Shown piece after piece: positions 45,483-55,657 of a stretch of 64,000 nucleotides of DNA. The notes below the pieces were generated by a model that searched no databases, was not told the DNA's origin, and was given only the letters and a program-made list of their open reading frames with translations. Source of the stretch: Akebia trifoliata. Lineage: Eukaryota; Streptophyta; Magnoliopsida; Ranunculales; Lardizabalaceae. The stretch lies in the NCBI GenBank assembly GCA_017979445.1, contig CM030714.1:15123892-15187891 (forward strand), given 5' to 3'. A program made the translations under genes and the position numbers. Within the stretch, counting starts at the first letter, position 1. The number at the start of each line of letters is the position of its first letter.

Positions 45483-45653
45483 ATAAAAGAACAAAAATGG
45501 ATTCATGAAGGTTTAATTACTGTATCACTTACAAATGGTATGTTCCGGGTGCGTTTAGATAATGAAGATCTAATTCTAGATTATGTTTTAGGAAAGATAC
45601 ATTGCGATTTTATACGGATACTATCAATTGATACAGTAAAAATTGGATATTGA
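45483..45653 (+). pseudogene. infA: Plastid infA fragment transferred to the nucleus
   Basis: infA encodes plastid translation initiation factor IF-1. The frame reads [40 protein letters not shown] and [13 protein letters not shown], which follows the plastid IF-1 sequence through its OB fold. The expected start codon is ATA. Conserved positions are changed (for example the Gly of ILGY is Asp and SGKIR is LGKIH), and it stops about 20 residues early. It has no added transit peptide: the open frame upstream (from 45306) is not Ser-rich and not recognised. It is most simply a decaying plastid DNA insert and not a functional transferred gene. Confidence 0.8.
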
Positions 45654-46312
45654 AGTATCTGCAAGATCTTCAATGAGAAAGTTATTAATGTAGGAACTCT
45701 TGTAGCCTATAAATAAAGGGATCAACGCAAAGGTAAAGTACTTTTAACTCTTGCTCTACCTCAACCTTCATTTATTTATTTCTTACAAACTTGATCATTG
45801 GATGGTGTTGATATGGAAATCACTTAAGGAACATGAAGGAAATCATTCTCAGGATATGAGTCTACGGGTAAGGTAATTCTTTTTTACCACAAGTTCAAAC
45901 TTAAAAACAATATTTCTAATTAGATACAAGTCTTATATATATGCCTTATCCGACTGAAACCAATTTGGTACAAATCAAATTCAAACCAAATCCTTTTTTC
46001 CAACCCTATCTATCTAACTCTCCCATCATAGTTTTAAAATTTGACATCACGTCTCCCCCATGGCTATTGAGTTGACTCGTTTAAGCCATCTTGTTTTGTA
46101 AGCACAATGAAAATAAATAAATTATCATCCACCTTCCTTTACTTCCAATCCATAATAACTTAATATACATTTTCTTTAATTTATAAGGCTTAAATTCTAG
46201 GTTTGGTTATGTTCTATACAAGTATTGAATAAAAAATCGAACCAAATTGATATGCTTTACATTCTCTTAACCCAAAATTGAACTGTAACTTGTTCCAAAC
46301 CGAACCAAACTA
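45654..46312. other. No gene recognised
   Basis: AT-rich intergenic sequence. Plastid origin may continue a short way past the infA fragment but I recognise nothing. Confidence 0.45.
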
Positions 46313-46320
46313 GTCTAAAG

Positions 46321-46936
46321 TAGGGTTACAACCTAGATGAGTTGGCTCAAACTCAACCCGATTGATGGGCAATGGGTCGAGTTATCTAAAATATGAGTTG
46401 AGCTTGGGTTAAAATATCTCAACCCGACTTCAATTTGGTTTGAGCTCAGGTTGAAAGTAGGAGCAAACCAACTCAACCTAAACCCGATGCTATATACTAA
46501 TACATAATAAAAAAATATATATTAATTATAAATTTTTTATTAACCTTTTTTATTCCATCTTATTATGATTTGTGGACAATTAATTAATATTAATGTGAAC
46601 TTTAACTTAGTATAGCTTGTCTAAATATTCTCCCAATAATGGATTTGAAGGTTGTATGCAATTTTACTTACTAGTAGTTTTATCTTTTATGCATTTTTTT
46701 TATTATTTAAAAAATACAAATTTATCTACTAATCAAATGAAATTAAGGTTAATGGCCCAAATTACCTAACTCGGGCTGACCTGAATTCAACCCAATTTTA
46801 GAAAATCAAGCTCGAGTTGAGCTTGGGTTAGTGAACTCAGGCCTGATGTTCGAATTGAGTTGAGCTCAGATTGAAAGGTTCTGCTACTTGGGTTGAGCCT
46901 GGGTTTACCCATCAACTCACCTAGGTTGCAACCCTA
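46321..46936. mobile_element. hAT-type non-autonomous transposon, 616 bp
   Basis: The terminal inverted repeats are TAGGGTTACAACCTAGATGA and TAGGGTTGCAACCTAGGTGA (24 bp in all, two mismatches). They are flanked by an 8-bp duplication GTCTAAAG (46313-46320) and GTCCAAAG (46937-46944). An 8-bp duplication and a TAGGG start fit the hAT superfamily. Inside are repeated motifs like GAGTTGAGCTTGGGTTA in both orientations. It has no transposase. Confidence 0.8.
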
Positions 46937-46944
46937 GTCCAAAG

Positions 46945-48986
46945 CTATTAGTTTGGTTTGATTCTTGATTTGAACTAGACCAAATTGCACCCATAATTCA
47001 AACTTATTATTATTATTTTTATAATTCAATTTGGACCAAATACTCCCAAGTGAAAAACCATAGTTGAAGTACCTTTTTTTTTCAAGTGAAAAAGGGCAAC
47101 AACATTCCAACAACTATTTTTCACTCGCCTATATATCGTTACTATTATAATGAGAAAAGGTAGAGTGGAAGTTGTTTGACACCAAAATTTGAGTAACCAT
47201 AAATGTCACCACTTTTATATTTAAATTTAATATACTCAATGTCATTTTGATAAGAAAACAAGAAAATTACAACCGATAATCCGATAATCACGTTGATTAG
47301 TTTTTAAAATTACAAAAGTATTTTTTTTACTATGTAATCTTCAAAGACACTTCAATTAATTATTTAAATTACAAATATGCCTTTGGATTCATTTACATTT
47401 GCACATGCTTCCTTCTAGTAATAAAAAAACAAATAAGCTATCGATGGGGTCCACCCTTGTGTTTTATTATATATGCTAGAGTTTGCCCCGAGCTTATGAC
47501 ACCAACATCATCTTTGGGATTAAAAGGGTAAAAGAGGAAAGATAGTAAAATTAGAATGGTATCACTAAAAAAAAAGGATAAAAGAGAAAAAATAATAAGA
47601 TTGAAGGAATATTATTTTAGGAGGGAGGAGAAGAAGATAATAAAGTTGAAAGGGATGAAATGGGAAGGAAATAAAGTGTGAACCCCACTTCCAAAGTATT
47701 ATTAAAAAAAACGTGAGAGAGTATAAGAAAGACAAAAAAATTGGAGGAGGGCGCAAGGGAGGAGGTGGGAGGGGGGGGGGGAAGGAAAAACAATAAGTGC
47801 GACCCACAAATTTGATGTTGAGTGGATGTTTATACCTCCACAAACCTGTACTTGAGTGGGATCCATCGCTGTGTTTTATTTTATAAACTTAAATTTGCAC
47901 ATAGTAACGACATGGGCATTGTCTTTGGGGATAAGGGCTGAAAGAGGAAAATAACAAAATTGGAAGGTATTATTAAAATATCTTTGAGGTTAATGGGTAA
48001 AAAACAAAAAATAATAAAATTAAAGAGGTAATATTGAGAAATGGTGGAAAAGGGGAAAAAGAATAACGTTAGAGGGATAATATTGAAAAAATGAAAAAGA
48101 AGAAAGAGAATAAAGTTAGGGGTATTTTTTTAAAAAGGAAGAAGAGAAAAATGTAAAACCCATCCTCGAGATATGTTGTATATGGATTTAAATCTTGAGA
48201 AAAGGTAATGCGATACACCCTTAAGTTTTGTTAGAGATATTTTAGTGGTGAACAAAGGCCTTATCCATCTACTTATCTCCTTAACAATAAACATTAAAAT
48301 GGAAATAATTATAATCAATTTTGTAGAGTTTGAAACCCAATCAAAACTCTACCAAACCTATCTATCGTCTATTAGGGCTTGACCAATTCAATCCAAAATC
48401 AGCACCAGGCCAACCCATTAAAATTTCTAATATAAATTAAGGGTTCAATGGGTACCCAATTACTTGATTATCCGATGTACCTGAAACCGATTAGTTGATT
48501 TTGAATTGACCAATATGGATATGATAGTTTTTTGGTCCATCCAATTCTAGGTAGCTATTTTAAGGACTCGATAAGAATCGGCTCTTTTTTGGGTATCCGA
48601 TTAGTAAATTTATAATATTATGATAAAATTAGTAATTTAATTAAATTATTCAAGAAAGATATCTTGAAGTAAATGTAGTTGAAGTAAAATTAAAATTAAA
48701 ATATAAAGAAAATATGAAATATTTAATTTTTACCTTTTTTTTACATGTACTTTCATTTATTTTTCATATTTTTATACAATTTCAATAATAAATAAATGGT
48801 TTATACTATAATTTTCTACGATTTTATTATCAAAAGTTTGATTTGTTTGAAGAATTTATTTTTGATCTTAACTTTCAATTTAAGAATTACATGTTAAATT
48901 ATTAAATTTATAAATAATTATCTATTTTTATTAGATATTCATATTTTCTCATTCAAAATAATAATAAATTGTCTTAATGGGAACCT
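46945..48986. other. No gene; AT-rich with purine-rich tracts
   Basis: Intergenic sequence. A purine-rich stretch at about 47520-47800 contains a run of 12 G residues near 47770. At 48370 a sequence TTAGGGCTTGACCAATTCAA might be the left end of a larger element that encloses the next transposon, but the matching right end near 49970 is weak. Confidence 0.45.
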
Positions 48987-48994
48987 GATATAGG

Positions 48995-49332
48995 TAGGGC
49001 TGGCAATGGATCGGTTTGGTACCGGATCACCACATACCATTTCCGATCCGAAAATATTACTTTATAAACCAAATCAGATCTGATCGGATTATTAAATCCT
49101 TAACCGAATCCAATCCGATTAAGTTTACATGTTAACCAAGACTGATCCGATTAGGTCCAATGCAAGGAAAAACTAGGGCTTTTGCAATTGAACGTGTCAG
49201 AGAGACTATGACAGAGAAAAACTGTAAGAGTTGATGAGTCTGCATCGAACTCCAACCCTCAAATCTCTGACAAACCAAATTTCAATCTTCAACCTCTCTG
49301 CAAAAGAGATTGAAAGACGGTGTGTACATGTA

Positions 49333-49387
<55 letters not shown>

Positions 49388-49832
49388 TCACCTGAAGATC
49401 GTCTATTTTTTGTATAAGAGATTGAAGATATATCTTGTAATGGTAATTGGTGAAGAATAGACATCCAGTGTTGTTGCTGCTTGAAGCAAGAGAGATGAGC
49501 CATATGAGAGCTTGATTCAACTGGTTTTGAGGAAAAAAAACCTAGGATTTTTGTGGACAAGTTGAGGACGATGGGTCTTTTTGGGGGAGAAAATTCAATT
49601 TTTTTATCTTTTATTTTCTTTTACCCAAACCGTTGGCTTAAAAGGCACTAATGAATTTTAATTTGTAAATCGGATTTTTATCGGATCGGATTGAGGTATA
49701 TACGAAATCGATCTGAATATTGATCGGATTTGTAAAATCAAACCCGAAAATTCATTTTTGGTATCCAAATCCGATTTTTTGGGATCAGAACGGATCGGAT
49801 ATCGGATATAAATCAGATTATTGCTAGCCCTA
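48995..49832. mobile_element. hAT-type non-autonomous transposon, 838 bp
   Basis: The ends TAGGGCTGGCAATGGATC and TAGGGCTAGCAATAATCT (inverted) are flanked by a perfect 8-bp duplication GATATAGG at 48987-48994 and 49833-49840. The arms contain many copies of a GATCGGATT-like motif. The middle (about 49160-49580) has a different composition with a GT then GA microsatellite at 49337-49383, and may be host sequence picked up by the element. Confidence 0.85.
49337..49383. repeat. (GT)n(GA)n microsatellite
   Basis: A GT run passes into a GA run inside the hAT-type element. It produces long Leu-Ser frames on the minus strand that are not real genes. Confidence 0.9.
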
Positions 49833-49840
49833 GATATAGG

Positions 49841-51172
49841 TAGCGGGTATTTATTGATTCTGATTTCAAGGATCTCATACCCGAAATTAAAATCAATAAG
49901 AATCGCAATCAAGATTTTATTTAAGTTTCGAATCTGATTATATACGGATTCAACCCATTAACACCCTTCTTATAAACTAGCCAACAAATACTTTTGCTCA
50001 TCCTGCATTATAACACAAAAAAAAAAAGAAAAAAAAAAGGGAAAATTATTTTATGGTCATTGACATTAACTTTTTTTTATTTTTTATTTATTTTTATTCT
50101 TTCTTCTGATTAGTCATTTATTTTTAGGGATGAGTTAAATAATCCATTTAATAAATCCCTCTTTTGTAAGTAGTCCCTCAACCTCATCTTATGTCATAAT
50201 ATTGTTCAAATAATGAAATTACTCATTTTTCTTCTTCTTTATTTATTTTGATTTTTCAATGACGATTTCAATTATTTTTGACGATTTTTTATAGTGAATG
50301 ACGAATAAAACAATATACTTCTCATTTTAAACTTCTAAATATATTTATTTCGAACAATTTATAATAAAAAATGAAAATAGCATTTTTCAATTATTTTACT
50401 TCTTTTTTGGACTAAAATTGATCTAGGATGGTTATTTTAGTTTGAAATCATCTACATAACTCGTTATATCAAATTTTAATTAGATCTTTTCTTGTATTTT
50501 AGTTAGAAAAACTCGAAAATACAAAATCAGATAAATTTTACAGCGTCGAAGTTGACAAATTTTTTTAAGTTCAATATTTTTATTGTCAAGGTTAATTTTT
50601 TTTTCCAATTATTGTTGACCTTGACAATAATAAAAATTGGTGAGATCATCAATAAATAAAATTGTCGAGGATGACAATAGAAAAAAAAAATATTAATCAA
50701 AAAATAATAATTACCGATCTCACTTTGTAAAATTTACCTAATTTTATTTTTTCAATAAAAATACATAGAAAGATCGATTTTAAACTTAACAAAACAACTT
50801 GTGTATTCAAACCAAAAGAATTATCCTTAATCGATTTTGATAAAAAAAAATGAAGTAAAGTGTATGTAAAAAATCCTTGAAAATGACTTCTTTTTTCTTT
50901 TCAAATCTTTTCAAATTTTTTTAAGGTGAAAATGGTGAATTTGATTGGTTAAGATAATATTTTTATCGTGAGAAATGTCTAGAATGGGATTTACCGAGTG
51001 AACTATTTCACTCACTCTTGAGAATTAAGGATTAATCCGAAAGAAAAATCAGTACCACGGATCATTAGGTAATTTTTCCAAAAAAAAAAGTTCAAAACAA
51101 ACCGTCCTACCTAATAACCTCTTATCCACCGCACTGTGTTGTACTCTTGTCTGTTTCACTCCAAGCTGCTCA
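49841..51172. other. AT-rich upstream region of the 584-residue protein gene
   Basis: No gene recognised. The last 60 bases before the ATG are pyrimidine-rich (CTCTTGTCTGTTTCACTCC), as often seen in plant 5' untranslated regions. No clear TATA box was found. Confidence 0.45.
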
Positions 51173-52927
51173 ATGCTGCATCCCAACTTCTCCCTCCCTA
51201 AAACCCTACACCCTTCTATCTACTCCTTTCAATGGACTTCTCTGAAAAGGCTCCCAAATTCTCTCACCAAAACCCTAACTCTAACCGTAATTCCTTCACC
51301 TCAAAAGCCTAAAATTTTCCCCATTCAAGCAATCTCCCAAAACCCTAACGTCCCTCCTCCCCTCTTCAACACTTCCACTCACCGCCGGAACCCTAGCGTT
51401 TCCGCCGGACGGAGCAAGAAAAAGCCTGGTCAACCATCCACCGGACGTATAGAAGGCGATGCCGAGGTCCGGCGACAAGCTAAGAAGAACGCTCGCCGGA
51501 AAAGTCGAAAACTTGCCGAGAACCTCTTCTTCAAGCTCAAAAACCCAAATCGCAATTATGCCGATAATTTCTCAGAAGAAGAGCTACAAATGATCGGTTT
51601 AGGTTACGATCGAATGGTTCGATTCATGGAGCAGGACGATCCCAATCTTCGGCACCCTTACGATTGGTACAAGTACGGCGAGTATGGTCCATACTCGTGG
51701 CGTGGAATTGTCGTTGGTGATCCAATTCGTGGTCGTTTCTCGGATGAAAATGTCACCATGATTGGTGAAGTTCGAGATCAGGAAGAATGGGAAGAGATCG
51801 AACAGTTCGAAATGGCTGAAGATTTCAGTATTAGATTGAATTCGATGGATAAAACAGTGGGGTTTAAGTATTTTTGGGTATTTGTTCGGCACCCAAAGTG
51901 GAAAATTACAGATTTGCCATGGCAGCAATGGACTCTAGTGTGTGAGGTTGTTGTTCAAGCTGGAAGTCAAAGGTTGGATAAGTGGACTCTAATGGGTCGG
52001 CTAGGGAACAAAGCCAGAGCATTGATCACACAATGTGCGGCGTGGATGCGACCCGATATAATCTATGTTAAGCGACCTGTGTACCAATGTAGGTTTGAAC
52101 CACAAGACAATTTCTTTAAAGCATTGGGGCCATTCCTCGATCCAAGTACGGAGCAAAACTATTTATTTGAATTGAAGCGCGAAGATGGGAGGGTCGAGAT
52201 GTGTACGTACTTTGGTGGGTTGTGTAAGATTGTGAGGGCGAGCCCAAAGGCTTTTGTTGATGATGTGGTGAAGGCTTATGAGAAGTTGAATGATGAGATG
52301 AAGTCGAAATGCTTGGAGTTTTTGTTGTCGAATCATCCTGTTTATGTTTTGCATCCTTATACTAAGGAGTGGAAGGCGAAGTTGGAAGAAATGGAGTTAG
52401 GTTGCGATGCTCCCGATGACGACGATGAGGGCAATGTGGATGACGAGACCCAAATAATAGATTGGATTGAAGATGATGGTGATGATGATGATGATGGTGA
52501 TGATGATGTAGTTATGGATGTGGAAGAAAGCGGGGACGATGAATTAGGTGTTAGTGTAGAAGAGAATGAGAGGAATTGGGATGAAGAGTTTAAGAAGGCA
52601 TTGAGTAGCTCTGAAGCAATGGAAAGCTTGGTGAAGCAAAGTGTTGAGGCATCGACCGAGTTCTATGAGAGGCAACTGAAAGCAATGGAAATGGAGGAAG
52701 AAGAGAAGGAGGAGGAGGAGGAGAAGGAGAAGAATGGAGAAATGAGAGGTGTAACGGTGAGGGAGAATGCAAGTTATGGTCCAAGGAGGAGAGTCAAGAG
52801 GAGTAAAATCCCGCCAGGGTTGTTTTTACGAGCTGCAGTTCGGCCATTTACTTATAGGAATTTAGTGAAAGAGATTGTTTTGATGAGACACGCAATTGTA
52901 GATGGAGATGTTAGTGGTAAGGGTTGA
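51173..52927 (+). CDS. Intronless gene for a probable plastid-targeted basic/acidic protein, 584 aa
   Basis: A single open frame from ATG to TGA. The first 90 or so residues contain no Asp or Glu and are rich in Ser, Thr, Pro and Lys (MLHPNFSLPKTLHPSIYSFQ), typical of a plastid or mitochondrial transit peptide. Residues about 80-115 are strongly basic (KKNARRKSRK). A folded middle part follows with conserved-looking aromatic blocks (HPYDWYKYGEYGPYSWRGIV, WKITDLPWQQWTL, ITQCAAWMRPDIIYVKRPVY). Residues about 412-475 are very acidic (DDGDDDDDGDDD), about 505-523 are a Glu/Lys run likely to form a helix or coiled coil, and the end is basic again (PRRRVKRSK). The start is supported by the transit peptide; the next in-frame ATG lies 140 residues later. 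I do not recognise the family with certainty. It could be an embryo-defective type plastid protein such as Arabidopsis EMB3120, but that is from memory and unverified. Confidence 0.9.
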   Translation: MLHPNFSLPKTLHPSIYSFQWTSLKRLPNSLTKTLTLTVIPSPQKPKIFPIQAISQNPNVPPPLFNTSTHRRNPSVSAGRSKKKPGQPSTGRIEGDAEVRRQAKKNARRKSRKLAENLFFKLKNPNRNYADNFSEEELQMIGLGYDRMVRFMEQDDPNLRHPYDWYKYGEYGPYSWRGIVVGDPIRGRFSDENVTMIGEVRDQEEWEEIEQFEMAEDFSIRLNSMDKTVGFKYFWVFVRHPKWKITDLPWQQWTLVCEVVVQAGSQRLDKWTLMGRLGNKARALITQCAAWMRPDIIYVKRPVYQCRFEPQDNFFKALGPFLDPSTEQNYLFELKREDGRVEMCTYFGGLCKIVRASPKAFVDDVVKAYEKLNDEMKSKCLEFLLSNHPVYVLHPYTKEWKAKLEEMELGCDAPDDDDEGNVDDETQIIDWIEDDGDDDDDGDDDVVMDVEESGDDELGVSVEENERNWDEEFKKALSSSEAMESLVKQSVEASTEFYERQLKAMEMEEEEKEEEEEKEKNGEMRGVTVRENASYGPRRRVKRSKIPPGLFLRAAVRPFTYRNLVKEIVLMRHAIVDGDVSGKG

Positions 52928-53522
52928 AGGAGATTGTTCTGCCTCTGCTTTCCATCCAATTCAATGACTTGAACATTAGAAACTAAGGAGAGCCATTCAG
53001 ACTTTTGAGTAGAATTTCTCTACCATTATCTTAGACAGACTCTCTTCTATGGTTAAGTTTACTTTTAATGAGATCTTTTTGAATTTGAATCACCTTGAAA
53101 GGGTTCAATTTGGCCATAAAGCTTAGTTCATTCATGTTTTGCATTTTTTATTATTACTTAGGATGTATCTAGGTAATTTTTAGAGAAGCAATTTTCAAAC
53201 CGTTTCTATCTTCAATTGCTTAATGTATTTAGGGGAAAAATTATTTTTTTGAATTGCCCCTCGGGCATTGATTGAAATGGCATTAGAGGTGATTAGCTGA
53301 ATGAACGTGATAGGGTTGGTGTTGGCAATTTGACAGTTGGTACTAGGTTTAGGGCTATTCAAAAGCTTCTTGAGCTTGGATTTGAAACTTTTGTAGAGAA
53401 AGCTTTAGAAAAGGCATCTTCCAGATGTCTTCCCCTCTTAAACACAAGGCCAAGGGTAATTATAGTTGAGAATGATTTCTGGGTTCTTGTTTAGTGGTTT
53501 CAAGGTTTCTTTGAGTGAGTAC
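52928..53522. other. 3' flank of the 584-residue protein gene
   Basis: It should contain the 3' untranslated region of the gene. No second gene is visible. Confidence 0.45.
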
Positions 53523-53770
53523 CACCACAAGAAAAATTACCTATTGCGTCGCCTTTTAGCAATGGTCACATAATGAGTGTTGATATGCACCCATATATCG
53601 CCCATTGTAATAAGTTTCTATACCGTCACTTATGCTACTGACTGTTGCTAAAACATTCTATAGTGATAACTAGACATTAGACCGTCGTTGTATAGTCACG
53701 GGCAGGGCCATAATTGTATAGTCACGGGCAGAGCATATGGCTGTTGCTATAGGTCGTCTTCATAATCATC
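53523..53770. mobile_element. Possible CACTA-type transposon end
   Basis: CACCACAAGAAAAATTACC resembles the CACTACAAGAAAAA terminus of plant CACTA elements with one change. It is followed by short subterminal repeats (GTATAGTCACGGGCAG twice at about 53690 and 53718, and several TGTTGCTA/GTCAC motifs). The other end was not found, so this may be a fragment. Confidence 0.35.
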
Positions 53771-54164
53771 ACAAACTCCCCTTCTTTCTTATCTTCTACT
53801 GGTTCTAGCCCATGGTCAGACCTTCCTTTTTCAAAAATAGCTACCACTCTCTTAATTTTTTTTTCTTGTTTAGAAGCATTCATAGCGAAACAAAATTGTA
53901 TGATTTATGAATTTTTTTTTTCAAAATTCCAACACATTGGAATCCTTGGGCCTTTTAATCTCAGAATCCAAAGAACTTAAAACGAAATCAAACTTTAGGG
54001 TTTTTTACCAACTCTCACAAAATCACCTGAAATGAAATCTTTGCTTCCTCTACCAACCAAAATCAATATTTTTAAAGGATCTTTGAATTGTTAAGTGCAA
54101 GCTTTATGTATACAAGAAATTCTTTTTGACAGAAAAAGTAAGTTTTATCACCAAACACAATACT
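53771..54164. other. No gene recognised
   Basis: AT-rich sequence between the possible CACTA end and a gypsy protease remnant. Confidence 0.4.
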
Positions 54165-54682
54165 CCACTCAAGTATAAGGATCTGGGTTGTCCTTCTATT
54201 TCTGGTATAGTAAGGAATTTTTGGATTGAATAAGCTTTACTTGATTTAGAGGTAACTGTAAATGTACCGCCTTACTTGGTATACGAACACTTGAGACTTG
54301 GTGAATTAAAATCCGATAATGTCACTCTAAAACTCGCTGATCTGTTAGGTTACGGAGAGGGATAGTTGAGGACATGCTAGTCCAAATAGATAAATTTTAC
54401 TTTCCAATAGAACAAATGTAAGCACCACCTGTCATCCTTGGTCGTCAATTTCACACAATATCAAATACCTTAATCAATTGCAGAAATTGGGTGATGAAAC
54501 TCTCTTTTGAAAATATGATGATAGAATTAAATATTTTCAATAGTTACAAACAACCAGAGGATGATGATGAAGTCCATGAGGTGAACATGGTTGAAACCCT
54601 TATGGAAGATAAGTTCTTTCAATTATCTTTTTCTAATTCTTTGGAAATGTGTTTGGCTCATTTTTGTAAGACTACTTGAAGA
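54165..54682 (+). pseudogene. Ty3/gypsy protease-region remnant
   Basis: The plus strand reads NFWIE, stop, ALLDLEVTVNVPPYLVYEHL (the DLGASVNVLPYSVY protease block with DLGA changed to DLEV), then LRLGELKSDNVTLKLADL, and MKLSFENMMIELNIFNSY, ending QPEDDDEVHEVNMVETLM. This is the protease and following linker found in plant gypsy gag-pol. Several stops break it. It lies on the opposite strand to the Tat-type pol at 60.5-62.8 kb, so it belongs to a different element. Confidence 0.7.
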
Positions 54683-54753
54683 GGCAATTTCGAGTTACCT
54701 TTGACAACTCAGCTCCTTTGTTTCATTTTGTACTTCTTGCTTCCTCCATCGAG

Positions 54754-55265
54754 TGGTGATACCGGTGTGGTACCTGCCAAAAATCCTCCGACGATCAAGT
54801 TAGCTCTTATAATAGGCAATAAAAGATTCTTACTCTTTTTGCCCTCAAAGCCCCCTCTCTCGACCTCCTCCTTAATTTATAGATCTTCCTAGAAATTTTC
54901 TCGATCTAAGAATTTCCTTAAGATCCCTAATTTCAAGGGATCTTCATAAGGAATCCCTCACTTTTAGGGGAAGTTGTTGAGAAGGGAAGAGATTCGTGTT
55001 GATTATGCTATCCCTCTCCAAGATTCCTGGGATCTTTCCTGCAATTAAGGGATCTGAGTTGATTTGGTGACAACCCACAATTCTACCTTGCTTGGTCTTT
55101 CATACAAAGTAGAGCTAACGCTTGAGTTGAGATGGGTGATCTAGGTACCACTTTGAGTTAAAATTACTCAGCTTTGACCTTCTGCCAAATTAACTTTTGG
55201 ACACGTGTAAGGACTAGATGCTTTACCCATTTAACCCTCTACAATTACCCCCTCTCAAGATGATG
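54754..55265 (-). repeat. Possible 3' LTR of the Tat-lineage element
   Basis: The plus strand has GGTACCTGCCAAAAATCCTC and CGACGATCAAGTTAG, a signature I associate with LTRs of plant Tat-type gypsy elements. It lies where the 3' LTR of the minus-strand element at 55.6-62.8 kb should be. Borders are not resolved. Confidence 0.35.
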
Positions 55266-55657
55266 CTAATCTTCAACCATTGTCTCAAGAAACGGTGTCC
55301 AGACAATATTAAATGGCACACATGTTTTGTTTTTTCATCATTGCGTGGTTTCACTTCAGGTTTCATCATAATGACAAATTACCGTTTTAGATTTCGAATG
55401 GTGCAATCGCTTGGGTTCCACTCATTCCTAATCTATAGTGTGTTCCAATAAATCGTAACTTGTTGTTCATAATATTTGACTATAAATACAAGGGTTTTAG
55501 GGATTTGAATGCACTTTTCTGTCTTGTCTTGTCTCTTTCACTGTTCTTGAGCTTTGAAGCACCCAAACCTTTTCATCTCTGCATTTCGATCCTTCATCTT
55601 TGAACTCCTTTGAGATAACAATTCTTTTCTTTTTCTTCATCCATTTCTTCTAAAACG
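55266..55657. other. Leader region of the antisense ORF
   Basis: Non-coding sequence with a pyrimidine-rich stretch (TTCTTTTCTTTTTCTTCATC) just before the ATG at 55658. If the antisense ORF was once expressed, its promoter would be here or in the adjoining LTR. Confidence 0.4.

Noticed and set aside
45306..45653. Functional nuclear infA with a new presequence
   Set aside because: The upstream part is not transit-peptide-like, the original ATG is lost, conserved residues are changed and the C-terminus is missing.
47565..47843. 92-codon minus-strand Pro/Phe-rich frame
   Set aside because: It is the complement of a purine-rich intergenic tract including a G run; no family features.
49206..49560. 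Leu-Ser rich minus-strand frames
   Set aside because: They result from the GT/GA microsatellite inside a MITE.
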